Shown: in pieces, positions 49,870 through 64,000 of the stretch
How positions within the stretch are numbered: the stretch's first letter is position 1
Layout: the number at the start of each line of letters is the position of its first letter
Source: Glandiceps talaboti
Taxonomy: Eukaryota; Hemichordata; Enteropneusta; Spengelidae
Assembly: GCF_964340395.1 (NCBI RefSeq)
Contig: NC_135555.1
Coordinates: forward strand, 2,471,001 to 2,535,000
DNA length: 64,000 nucleotides
Direction: 5' to 3'
Program-made: the position numbers and the translations under genes
The notes under the pieces: model-generated
The model's input: the letters and a program-made list of their open reading frames with translations, nothing else
Told to the model about the DNA's origin: nothing
Database searches by the model: none

Positions 49870-49951
<82 letters not shown>

Positions 49952-51735
49952 CATGCATACATGCATGCATGCATGAGGAGGGAGTGTTATATTGTGGTAA
50001 TGAGACTTGGTAGGGGCTGTGACCTTAGATTTATTTATAGTTCTGTTTTTCCAATGCACAGCTGTGATGTACTAATTCTGTATTTTTAGGACCAACTTGT
50101 TTGAGTTTGCCGACTTCCTTCATAAACTTGGTATAGTCAATGCTATAAATTTAGATGGCGGAGGATCAGCTACCTATGTAGTGAATGGAACAACAGTCAA
50201 CTACCCAACAGATATATGGTGAGAATTGATGGGATCACCCCTCTGTGTTCTTCTTTATTGGGTTATTCCTATTGTATTCCTATTGTATTCTGTAAGCTTG
50301 GACGTACCAATCATGAAACATAGGGATGGCTTGAGTAAGGATTGTCAATTTGGATATTCATATATCTTAGCAGCTTGTATACACTTGACAGTAATGCTGA
50401 AATCATTTTATCCTGTGAAATGAAAACTGCAAATCAGGTTTATTTACAGTTGAGAGAAAGTACTAAACCAACAGTTCACAGCTATATTACCAACTTCAAT
50501 AACTTCAACAAATGATGAAATCTGTATTACATGTCTGAGAAGTGATGTATTACAGAGGAACGGACGGACAGATGGACTGACAGATGGAAATAAAAATGAG
50601 AACAAAGGATTTCATGCAGTATAAATTTTGAATAGAAAAAAAAGCTGCCCATCTTATTGATCAGACCTACCAAGAACAATATTTTTGTGTATAATAAGAT
50701 TAAAAATGACATAGAAATTAATATTTTGATGTGTATTTTACCAGTGAAGGGAGTTCTATGTACCGTTGTGACAGACCCGTATCAACAGTTCTATGTGTAC
50801 ATGAACCTGAATGTGACCCAGTAGACTGTAGTAACCATGGCCACTGTGTGTTAGGGCAATGTAGTTGTCATGACAGTTGGACTGGTGACAAATGTGACCT
50901 TTTGCAGTGTGGTGCTGCGAATTGTAGTGGACAAGGAAACTGTACTGAAAGTAAGTCATTTATTGCTAAATACAATGTACAGATAACTGATAGGTATAAT
51001 TGCACTGAACTAATCAGTGTTAACATTTAGACCAGAATTTACTCCAAAAGTCTATAAAAGATGAATACGTGTTTGTTATCAATGAGTCATTCTGTGTTTG
51101 TTATCCTTGGTTAAAGAAGAAAGAGAGAAAGTCAAACAGGAAGAATTTTAATTTTATCAAAAATAATGTAAATTCTTCAATGTATAATTATTAAGTACAT
51201 TCATACCCAATCTGATTAAAATCCGATGTGGATGTCGGCTAATCGTTCATTGCTATTTTACCTTCGTTATTTTGCCTGAATTGACCTGCTTGGTACATGT
51301 TTACATTTTTTAGCCTGATCGCCTCCTCTATGAAACATGTACCAAGAAGGTCAATTCAGGCAAAATAACGAAGGTAAAATAGCAATGAATGATTAGCCGA
51401 CATCTACATCAGATTTTAATCAGATTGATTCATACCAAATTTGATACAATCTTTCAAGTTCAAAGTTGTGTTATTATCAAACTTCAATATTGCATGTTTT
51501 GATAGTTTCAACTAATATTTTGTGTTATAAAATGTAGTAAAAATGAACATGTTGATTTACTTCAGATTATATTTTATTGGTAATCTAATCAAACAACAGG
51601 ATTATATAACACAGCTGTGGTACATAGCTACATCTGTGTAACATATCATTATCATTTATCCTACCTGGATATGATTAACATGTACACACTCACCATCACA
51701 TCAAACACTCAGTCCTCACACACATCCACACGCAT

Positions 51736-51827
<92 letters not shown>

Positions 51828-53785
51828 TCACCTTCACCTTCACACATTCACACTGATAAAGTGCCATTATCAAGGCATACAGGGTGGCAAAAAAATGGGC
51901 TGAATTTTTTATGTTTAGGAGACCCAGAAAAAAAGTCATTTTCATCACAGACAAGGAAGACCAATCCTGCACCTTTGTGGAATAGATTAATAAGAATTGT
52001 CAAAGCTGGCTTAGAAGAGACCTATAATGATTCTTACATTGATAATTTGAATGCCAAGTACACAACACAATCAATCATTCAAAAAAATTGATAGTCCATA
52101 CAATGTAGTTCCTGAATATTTCAAATGTATACTTGTTATAAAAGATGAAATTATACATTTGTTTGTATCAATAGATGGCTGTATATGTAATCCAGGATGG
52201 ATAGGTTCAGATTGTACTGAGTCATGTCCTGATGGATTCTATGGAGTACAGTGTCATGCAGTATGTCAATGTGAACATGGAGAATGTGATCCGATATCAG
52301 GACAGTGTACATGTCAGCCGGGATATACAGGAATACTGTGTGATAGATGTAAGTTGTTTAGTATCGTATAATTGAACTGTCAATGACAACATTTGTACTA
52401 TTATTTCTTTGTTGATGTGTGTGTGTATGAAGAGACTGTGATTCTATATAAGGACAGCGTACATGTCAGCTGGGATAGTAAGAGTTACTTTTGTACTCCC
52501 TAGTTTTAAATTTCACTACATTATGTCATGGCAGGTTTATGAAATATTTCCACTGGCTTATCCATCACTATGGTTACAACTCAAAGATTAGGCCTAAAGC
52601 ACTTCAAGTACACTGGCAAATGTAATGTTATTTTCCTCTTCACAAAGTTCATTCACCCCTGTTGTCTGAGGAATATAAATCCGAGTAAATGTTGTTTATC
52701 TTTATTTCAGTGTGTTCCTATGGTTACTATGGCGACAGTTGTCAACATCTGTGTCAGTGTGGTGATACTTCATGTAGTTGTCACCCTATCTCTGGTAGTT
52801 GTAATATGTCATATTTAGAAGTATTTGATAGTAGTCTACATCAAGGTATGTAGAACCCATAATCCAGATTTCCAAGTGCAAGCCACAACAGTCAGATTGT
52901 AGTGCCAATGAAAACTTCACATATCTCCTTCTGAGAACTGTCCAATTCTGCCACCTTGGCCATTATTTTTGCAACATGTAGACTATATTTCACCTCCTGG
53001 CTATATATCCAGAACATTGATTGTGAAATTTTCTTCCAAACCCTAACTCTCCAAGTACATGTACTCATTTCAGAGTTTATGTTTGATTACTGGTACTCTG
53101 AAACTGATGCATGTACACTGAATATCTGATCTATATGTACAAAGAATGCAAAGGGAAAAACCTAGGAAAATACGAGTGACCTAAGGGGTCTTGTCACTAT
53201 GAGTCAAAGATGAGTTGTAACAAACTATTATCATGAGAGTTTTCCAGCTGACTGAAGAAAAATGTTTTGGAATAAAATTATACCTGTGCAAATATGATGT
53301 ATGAAAAAATTGAAAAACGATTTTGAACGGCCTTTGCTCATATTTTGAGCACTTAGAAAGTCTGCCATTAACTACCAGGGTATAAATCCTGTATATTCTG
53401 TTTTAATAAAACACTTACAACTTGGCTTGTATCATGTAGTATAGCTTCCTTCTTGTTCAGAATTTAATCAGATTACATTGAGTAATCACTTTTGTCTGTT
53501 TGTTTTCTCCCAGCCTCAAAATGCATAGCTAATGGTTGGATTAAAGAGAAACATCTTGTACCAACAGTACCACTTGACAACAACTATTTCTTCATTGGTC
53601 TGTGTGTTTGTGCTGTAATGCTCCTTGTAAGTGTAGTGGGTATCTTCTTCCTTGTCTGCTGCCGTTGTACCTGTACATGTAGTTCCCGTCCCACCTTGAT
53701 GTACCACCGATTAAGTGGAAGTATTCCAGATGAAGAGGATGACTCCGAAGAAATATTAATGAATGATTTGAGTTTGAAAAGGTGA
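45149..53785 (+). CDS. NAGPA: NAGPA, the mannose-6-phosphate uncovering enzyme
   Basis: Nine exons: 45149-45249, 47562-48050, 48453-48592, 49681-49789, 50090-50218, 50745-50950, 52175-52348, 52711-52845, 53514-53785. Phases agree; 584 aa (human 515). The protein removes GlcNAc from GlcNAc-phospho-mannose on lysosomal hydrolases in the trans-Golgi, exposing mannose 6-phosphate. A hydrophobic signal segment lies at about 13-26. RVTR precedes Asp60, a furin-type RxxR site like the one where the human proenzyme is cut. The catalytic domain shows NAGFF, GGVGWVIRNG and NLDGGGSATYVVNG. EGF-like cysteine modules follow (CSNHGHC, CQCEHGEC, CSYGYYGDSC). A membrane segment (FFIGLCVCAVMLLVSVVGIF) is followed by a Cys-rich stretch and a tail with YHRL (YxxphI sorting signal) and an acidic DEEDDSEE cluster. 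The larger EGF region explains the extra length. Confidence 0.95.
47185..47620 (+). repeat. Triplicated acceptor and 5' end of NAGPA exon 2
   Basis: Three consecutive units each hold a T-rich tract, TTTTCAG or TTTACAG, T[T/C]TATTTGAAGATGATGTTC (reduced in the first), and AGTCCAAACTT or its exon form GGTCCAAAACATT. Acceptors end at 47237, 47447 and 47561; the last is the working exon. Use of the 47447 site would meet TAG after 11 codons, and the 47237 copy also closes with a stop. Confidence 0.85.
48700..48895 (+). mobile_element. Possible retroelement 3' tail in NAGPA intron 3
   Basis: An extended T-rich stretch ends with TAAATAAATAATAATAATA, like the microsatellite tail of a LINE or SINE. 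No coding part is present and no second copy is in the window. Confidence 0.3.
49801..49950 (+). repeat. GT microsatellite
   Basis: Two (GT)n tracts split by GCA at 49862, beginning ten bases after the exon 4 donor of NAGPA. Confidence 0.98.
51199..51436. mobile_element. 220-bp MITE with perfect 9-bp duplication
   Basis: Element 51208-51427 starts CAATCTGATTAAAATC and ends with its complement. The arms pair for about 100 bases (GTCGGCTAATC, TTGCTATTTTACCTTCGTTA and others). ATTCATACC flanks it exactly at 51199-51207 and 51428-51436. Nine-base duplications with long inverted repeats are typical of Mutator-like elements. It lies in NAGPA intron 6. Confidence 0.9.
51719..51827 (+). repeat. CA microsatellite
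   Basis: (CA)n tract in NAGPA intron 6. Confidence 0.98.
52451..52477 (+). repeat. Copied fragment of NAGPA exon 7 in the following intron
   Basis: A 27-base stretch (AGGACAGCGTACATGTCAGC and on) repeats the exon sequence at 52299-52325 with two differences. It encodes part of an EGF module in the exon but is isolated here. Confidence 0.6.
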
Positions 53786-55466
53786 TCTCTCTGCCATAGT
53801 GGCCATTGAGGGTGCTGTAAAACAACATGCTGACCAAACTAAGTTTTCAAAGGGAAACGTATCAGGTGCTCTACTCAAGAAGCTTTACAAACTCATGTGT
53901 ATGGACAAATTTTACCTTGTGTCTGGATAAGGTAGAAAGTAGATATTTAATTTTTTATCAACTGGAGTGTGATGAATGTACCAGTGAATGTCACTAATGT
54001 GTAAATCACATAGTAATCTGAATCCTGGAGATCTAGTTTGTTTTTGTTATCTGAACTATTTATTTATCTGATATGTGGAGGACTGTTTGATCAACCAAAC
54101 CATTCTTTCAATAAGTGAATTGTTTGGTTATCTGAACATCTGGATTGCTTTTATTATCCAGACAATTTGGTTATCTGAATTGTCAAGTTATCCACCAGAT
54201 AGTGTATGCCATGATTTACGAGAATGAATCCCATTACTTCCACAGCATTTTTACAGATCTTTATTAAAAATCATGTGTTTATTAAACTGAATTTGAAAAT
54301 CTGCTCTCAGCATAATGTTGTAAAGATGGACTTCTAGGTGTTGTACTAGCATCTTTCACAACTCTCAAAAAACTATACATTGAATTCACATGATCCACAT
54401 TGTTGTACAGTTACAGTAACCATAGATACATTGTCAACACAAACACAGATACAGGGTAAGTTTAGTAATGATGTGGTATTAGACTGTTGTACTCCTAGTG
54501 GTAGTACTCCTGTCAAATACATATTGTGGCGGATCATAAGTTATACAGACATGACTGCCACAACAGTATCTTTTCCTATGGTGTATTATAAATCAACTAA
54601 ATTCATTACCATTCTCTACTACCATGGAGGGTCTATGGCAGAACTAAACAAGGCCTTTCTTCCACATTATTTAAGGGGGCAAAAGTGAATTCATCTCATC
54701 TTAGCTGCATTTCCTAATAGGGATCCCAGAAAATTGTTACTTCCAAAAGTTACCAATTTTCATAGCTCTGTTTTAAATAAGCTCTGCTATGCAGGGTTTG
54801 TAGGAATGACTTGTCTGTGTTTCCAAAGCTTAACAAATGCAGCCAAGATGAGCGTACGTAGCCTCACTTTAATGTTACCATTAAACTGTATAGAGATATA
54901 CAAAAGCTATTTTATCCATGCAATGAATGGTTCAAAGCCATACTCTCAACTGAAGTATTAGTAGGAATGAGTACACTGAGGAGAATTAGTCTTTTAATAT
55001 GACTTCCATTCTACATGAATACATCTTTATTTATTTATTTAGGACTTCCAAATTTCAAGATCTTGTCTGTCCAGCTGTAGCTGCAATGTTTGAATAAATT
55101 ACCTTAAGATTTTACAATGCTAATGTCAGCACAAAACTCATCATAGTTAAGAGTTTCTTATGATCTAAGTGCAGTCTACTTTGAAGTGATTGTTAAGTGC
55201 TAATTAACATATGACACCATAATTATGATGTCACCAAAGAATTCATACTTTATAATAGTGAACCTGCTTGAATGTATATTTTGATTATCAAGAATTTTGA
55301 TATGAAATATTAATTTTATCAAATAAGAGTATTTAAGATAAATGTTAATGTATGACATGGTCTTGTAGTATGTATGTTATGCAGTATATGTAAAATGTCC
55401 CATAATTCATTATACAGTGTGTATTATATATGTCCATGATGAATGCTGTACACTGACATGTTCTTA

Positions 55467-55468
<2 letters not shown>
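53786..55468. other. NAGPA 3' UTR and downstream flank
   Basis: No gene is seen. AATAAA at 55093-55098 is one candidate poly(A) signal. Short frames at 54380-54961 have no motifs. Confidence 0.4.
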
Positions 55469-55470
<2 letters not shown>

Positions 55471-55521
<51 letters not shown>

Positions 55522-55640
55522 CGTGTGTGTTTGTGTGTGTGTGTGTGTGCGTGCGTGCAAGCGTGCATGCATGTGTATGTGTGTGTGCATGCATGTATGC
55601 ATGTATGTATGTATGTATGTATGTATGTATGTATGTATGT
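55471..55640 (+). repeat. GT and ATGT microsatellites
   Basis: A (GT)n tract with GC variants passes into (ATGT)n. Confidence 0.97.
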
Positions 55641-55831
55641 TATGGAGTGTAAGTGAAATGTAACATAATTCATTATGCAGTGTGTATGTTCATCATGAAT
55701 ACTGTACAAGAATTAGAATTGTTTCTGTGGCATGTTTCATTTTCAGAAGATAATGATAAAGTACTTCCAGTCCAATGTACTATGGTACTATGGTCTAAGA
55801 CTTTGTCATTTTTAACTGATCAATCCATCAG

Positions 55832-56080
<249 letters not shown>

Positions 56081-58330
56081 TGGTATTTCCAGTGTATGTG
56101 ATAATACCATAGCACCTTAATATATGAATTTATATATGATGACATTCTTTATACTCTCTCATCCTAGCAATGTAATTATTTCATTACCCTGTATTATGGC
56201 ACACTTCTTATTTATTTGCCATAGTTCTAAAATACACTGTACACATTTCCATTTTCCTTGTTCTGTACATCCTTTGTAGCCAAGAAGTATTTTGTTGTTT
56301 CTTGCAAGTGTCATTGTTTATGTCACTTCTCAGTCATTCCTTGTAGAATTGCCATATAACGTAAACTCTGAATTCTTGCATACATACCAAGAGAATATGT
56401 AAAATATGTTGCTTCCTGTTATACAGGAAGTTTATCAACATCACAGTGCATTGTGGGAGGAAATGAAGTGTATTGAGAATGTTAATATTTTATATATGAC
56501 AAGAGTATTTGAAGTTTTGAATTATTATTTAATTGCTATCATGGAAAAATTGATTCTAAAGATATTTTTAATTGATGTTTGATTGTCTTACTGATTTTTG
56601 ATATCTAGCAACTTGCAAGTTTGTTGTTTTCACTGCAATTGTATTTTTATGAGAATGTTACATGACGAGGAAACTCCCTAAGAAAAGGTGCAATCTGTAC
56701 AGAATTGATGGCATTGTAGAGAGGGAGGTGTGTGATACTTCATGGAACCAACAAACTCCCTAAGAAAAAGCCCACTATGTGTACAGAATTAATGGTATTG
56801 TGTGGGAAGATGAACGGAAGGCCCAAAAAGAGATAAACTTTATTGCCATTAGAATTGGACTCCAAAACAAACTACGGTGGCTGAAATTGTCTTCCAGAAA
56901 TTGGTATATGTGATATCATGTTTGTACTTTGTTGCAATGTCAGTGATGTTAAACTTGAAGCCAAGCACTTCAAGTATGAATGGGTCATTTCAAAATAATA
57001 TATACTAGTATATACCAATGAAGAGACAGAACAATTATTGATATCCATGTGTTTTATTCAATATATTGAAAACTACTAGATTCAAAATACAGTAATTTTA
57101 ATAATACTATGGGCGTATCCTGGAATTGGAGTTTAGCATTTGTGATTTAATGGCTGCAGATTACGTGCAGTACTTTATCTCAATGCAGATGAGAAACTGC
57201 ATCAAAGTGTTTTCAAAAGTGTATGAAGCAGAGAGACAATTTACATATCTGTTGATAAAATCTGACCTCTGACCTCTGTATATCAATGCATATACATTGT
57301 GTCTTGTGGTCAATATGTCTGTCTGTGAATATTTCAATGTAATTCTGACATACGTCATTGTCATAAAACCACGCCACCATCTAAGACACATCAAGAGGCT
57401 CAGTGGAAAAACATGCTGTGGCATGCGTGGACATTCATCTGTATTTTACCTGAGATTCAGCGAGTTCATACAGCCCATTTCATACAGTTTAATGGCTCTG
57501 TTTGATGCAACCAATGCAGAAACCAATAAACTACACATACTACACTTTAAGATGGCAAGATTGAAATGTCTTGCTACGTTTTGTCTATTAAAATGAAATA
57601 AACCATTGGTCAGAAAGATTCAGTGGAACCCTCACTACACATTGGCTGGAGCATATTACTACTACATAAATGGAGATGGACTGTGATGGAAACACAGATT
57701 AGATCTTTCAGGCTATGACCGTACTGCAACAAGACACAAACACACCACACCAAATGTTTTTGATGTCTGCATTTGAGGTATGCGTATGACGGCTTGTTAG
57801 TTCATTTCATTTAGACAAAATGTCATAACAAACTGTATTCATTCAATCTTGCTATCTATAAAGTGTAGTATGTACAGTTTCTTATCATTTTCTGCATGGT
57901 TGTATCAAACTCAGCCAGTGAACGGTATTAACATGAACCAGGTGGTAAATCTTAAAACCAACATCTACAGACGAGGAAAAAGGTTCATTTTTGATAAATG
58001 TGCTTGAGTTCCTGTCTCGTTCATAGTACTTGTATGCAGTTTATAAATTTTGAAATAAACAAAGCAATGTGCAATATCAGTAATTGTCAGTTTCGTTTAT
58101 GTTGTCATAAAATAAAGAATATGAAATAAATAATTTATGTAATTTTAATATGTATATTATACTTTTATGGTTATAATTATAATCCTTCCAATCGATAAAT
58201 ATCGATCTTTGTCTTTTCACAATCTTGCAAATCTCTGAACCAGTGAAAAAATGACTGGATATACTTAAACCACCAGGTATATATTCCTTTGACACATGAT
58301 AATTCACTACTTCTAAAAAAAATAAAGATT
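56081..58330. other. Intergenic stretch, no gene seen
   Basis: Unique AT-rich sequence. AACTCCCTAAGAAAA occurs twice (56670 and 56755), suggesting a small old duplication. AATAAA motifs at 57595 and 58053 have no evident gene. Confidence 0.5.
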
Positions 58331-58440
58331 TAAAGGTCATGACCCCCATCTTTAAGGTCATCGGCAGTCCCATCAAATTTCCAAATAAGGTCATGACCCC
58401 ATCTTTAAGGTCACCGGCAGTCCCATCAAATTTCCAAATA
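58331..58440 (+). repeat. 52-bp tandem duplication
   Basis: AAGGTCATGACCCC to TTTCCAAATA occurs twice in a row with three differences. Confidence 0.92.
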
Positions 58441-58602
58441 CAGGATTCGTTGTATTTTTAATTTTCATTTGGTCATTTGCTTATACTTAGTATCTAGATG
58501 AATGTATTCCTTTGGTGATATTCAAGATATATCTCGACTTAAATTTTTAAAACCGTAGTAAATTTTGATGTACTCTTATCTGATGTCATTTTCATTCTCA
58601 AC

Positions 58603-58819
58603 ATACACATGCAATCTCATTATAAATCTGATGTAGTGAATACAATTTCTTTGTTTATCTCTTCTATTTCTTTCGGTTGTTGTCCTTTATATTTTTGTTT
58701 GCACTCACATCACTCCAGGAACAACAAAATCGAACAATGAACGACACCAAACAAATGAAATAGAGGTAAATAAAGAGTCGTATTAACTACATCAGATTTT
58801 AATCAGATTGATGTACATG
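58603..58819. mobile_element. Second, diverged copy of the 9-bp-duplication MITE
   Basis: Element 58612-58810 begins CAATCTCATTATAAATCTGA and ends TCAGATTTTAATCAGATTG, the same ends as the element at 51208. Flanks ATACACATG and ATGTACATG match at 7 of 9 positions. The interior differs from the first copy. Confidence 0.75.
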
Positions 58820-58851
58820 TAAAATGTGTGTAATGATTCTTTAAGAGTTTA

Positions 58852-59996
58852 TTCACAGTCTCAGCCCTGATCGCATACCATTTACAGTCTCAGCCCTGAT
58901 CACATACCATTTACAGTCTCAGTCCTGATCGCATACCATTTACAGTCTCAGTCCTGATCGCATACCATTTACAGTCTCAGCCCTGATCTCACACCATTTA
59001 CAATCTCAGTCCTGATCTCATACCATTTACAGTCTCAGCCCTGATCGCATACCATTTACAGTCTCAGTCCTGATCGCACACCATTTACAGTCTCAGCCCT
59101 GATCGCACACCATTTACAGTCTCAGTCCTGATCGCATACCATTTACAGTCTCAGTCCTGATCGCATACCATTTACAGTCTCAGCCCTGATCGCATACCAT
59201 TTACAGTCTCAGTCCTGATCGCACACCATTTACAGTCTCAGCCCTGATCGCATACCATTTACAGTCTCAGTCCTGATCGCACACCATTTACAGTCTCAGT
59301 TCTGATCGCACACCATTTACAGTCTCAGTCCTGATCGCACACCATTTACAGTCTCAGCCCTGATCGCATACCATTTACAGTCTCAGCCCTGATCGCATAC
59401 CATTTACAGTCTCAGCCCTGATCGCATACCATTTACAGTCTCAGCCCTGATCGCATACCATTTACAGTCTCAGTCCTGATCGCACACCATTTACAGTCTC
59501 AGCCCTGATCTCATACCAGTCTCAGCCCTGATCGCACATCATTTACAGTCTCAGCCCTGATCTCATACCATTTACAGTCTCAGCCCTGATCGCATACCAT
59601 TTACAGTCTCTGCCCTGATCGCATACCATTTACAGTCTCAGCCCTGATCGCATACCAATCTCAGTCCTGATCGCGTACCATTTACAGTCTCAGCTCTGAT
59701 CGCACACCATTTACAGTCTCAGCTCTGATCGCATACCAATCTCAGTCCTGATCGCATACCATTTACAGTCTCAGCTCTGATCGCATATCATTTACAGTCT
59801 CAGCCCTGATCGCATACCAATCTCAGTCCTGATCGCGTACCATTTACAGTCTCAGCCCTGATCGCATACCATTTACAGTCTCAGCTCTGATCGCATATCA
59901 TTTACAGTCTCTGCCCTGATCGCATACCATTTACAGTCTCAGCCCTGATCTCATATCATTTACAGTCTCAGCCCTGATCGCATACCATTTTCAATC

Positions 59997-60020
<24 letters not shown>
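58852..60020 (+). repeat. 29-bp minisatellite, about 40 units
   Basis: Unit core CTGATCGCATACCATTTACA with CAGTCTCAGCC or CAGTCTCAGTC. Most units are 29 bp; several are 22 bp where the TTTACAG part is deleted (for example near 59516, 59654, 59738 and 59816). Variants CCC/TCC, CATA/CACA and TCG/TCT are interspersed. There are no unique spacers, so this is not a CRISPR. Its right end overlaps the last codons of the glycosyltransferase gene. Confidence 0.97.
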
Positions 60021-63231
<3,211 letters not shown>

Positions 63232-64000
63232 CTAAAGGACGGATAGAGTAATAAAGTTTATTCAGTGACGTCATCACCCGGGTCTAAAGGACAACCGAGT
63301 CGAAAATATTTTTTTTTTCAACTTGAAGGCAGTGGTGCTTGAAGGACGCCCTCACACGACAGACGTACATAATCAAGTAAGAGTATAGTGTACGTGCCTA
63401 CCTGGCCCCTCCTAAATACCGATATGAAAATGAATCATCGTGACAAACAACCTCAGACTATTTTTAGTTTTTCGTTTGTTTATTCAACATAGGTAAGCAA
63501 CATGATTTAATCCACCTTATATTTTACCTGTGTGTGTGGGGGGGGGGGGGGGGGCGATATCTCTATTAGGTCTATTTGTTCGTGTCTCTGTACGCACTTG
63601 TTTCTGTTTGTATTTGCGAACATTATTGTATCTCAAGAACGGTGAAGTTTATTTGTTCAAAATGTTAATTTTGCTTTTATATATTTTTTTAATAACGGCC
63701 AGAAGTGATGAGGAATTCTAATTGTATTGGACTATGCTTTTAGTATTTTTCCCATTTTTTTGAATTTGGGTTTTCATTTGAAAATATACTGTAACACATG
63801 ATCTGATTAGTTATGCTTAAATACACTTCTGTTATTTTGCTGTTGGTGATTCTGTGTGGAAATTACTCATAACTTGAAAAATCGGGAAAAGTTCTCTTTC
63901 TTTTAATGTTGACTGGTTGTCGGTATGTTTGTAGAATGCCAAAGCCTACCTGAGAAATTTCACCGTGATCACTTTTTACACAATAACAAACATCAATCAT
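63232..64000 (-). other. Upstream part of the glycosyltransferase gene, exons uncertain
   Basis: Two minus-strand donor sequences reading CAG|GTAGGC occur at about 63410 and 63950, the second after a short open stretch (SDHGEISQ). They could end small exons, but neither has a clear acceptor and start. A G-run is at 63537-63554. Confidence 0.25.

Noticed and set aside
54380-54961. Two frames downstream of NAGPA
   Set aside because: No motifs, splice signals or codon pattern; probably 3' flank.

Overview
The window reads as AT-rich nuclear DNA from an animal. Its genes are split into many small exons with standard GT/AG introns, most introns contain decayed mobile DNA, and microsatellites are frequent. 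The gene set (TBC1D31, an RNF212-type meiotic RING protein, cytoplasmic alanyl-tRNA synthetase, the lysosomal uncovering enzyme NAGPA, a rapunzel-like gene, and a GT4 glycosyltransferase of a kind not expected in vertebrates) fits an invertebrate with a conserved intron layout. A marine deuterostome such as a hemichordate or echinoderm is plausible, but a spiralian cannot be excluded. The species cannot be named from this sequence.

Layout, left to right. 11-8716 (+): the last 15 exons of TBC1D31 (end of the WD repeats, TBC domain, long coiled coil); the 5' part lies off the left edge. 8.7-15.1 kb: no convincing gene, but foldback elements and microsatellites. 15152-16339 (-): an intronless 395-codon rapunzel-like gene. 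16.9-17.5 kb: a large inverted repeat with a tiny palindrome inserted in one arm. 18981-26857 (-): RNF212-like gene. Its non-coding first exon sits head to head with the non-coding first exon of AARS1 (27382-40024, +, 20 coding exons, 973 aa), so the two probably share a promoter near 26.9-27.06 kb. 41777-44463 (+): an unrecognised 156-aa membrane protein. 45149-53785 (+): NAGPA in 9 exons, 584 aa. 53.8-58.9 kb: 3' flank, microsatellites and a MITE. 58852-60020: a 29-bp minisatellite of about 40 units. 59997-63231 and beyond (-): a GT4 glycosyltransferase whose stop codon lies inside the minisatellite; its 5' end is off or near the right edge.

The genes are mostly unrelated housekeeping and cell-biology genes; only the RNF212/AARS1 divergent pair suggests shared regulation. 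I found no operon, CRISPR array, rRNA or tRNA gene.

The most unusual material is small mobile DNA whose insertion can be read directly. Two 33-35 bp near-perfect palindromes (arms CATGGAAGTA / TACTTCCATG) are each flanked by an exact 7-bp duplication, and each has an uninserted sister site in the window. There are also a TTAA-flanked foldback family (one copy starting at the +6 position of an AARS1 splice donor), a 220-bp MITE with a perfect 9-bp duplication and a second diverged copy, a hAT-like MITE with a perfect 8-bp duplication, and two cases where a 3' splice site has been tandemly copied (AARS1 exon 8, NAGPA exon 2).
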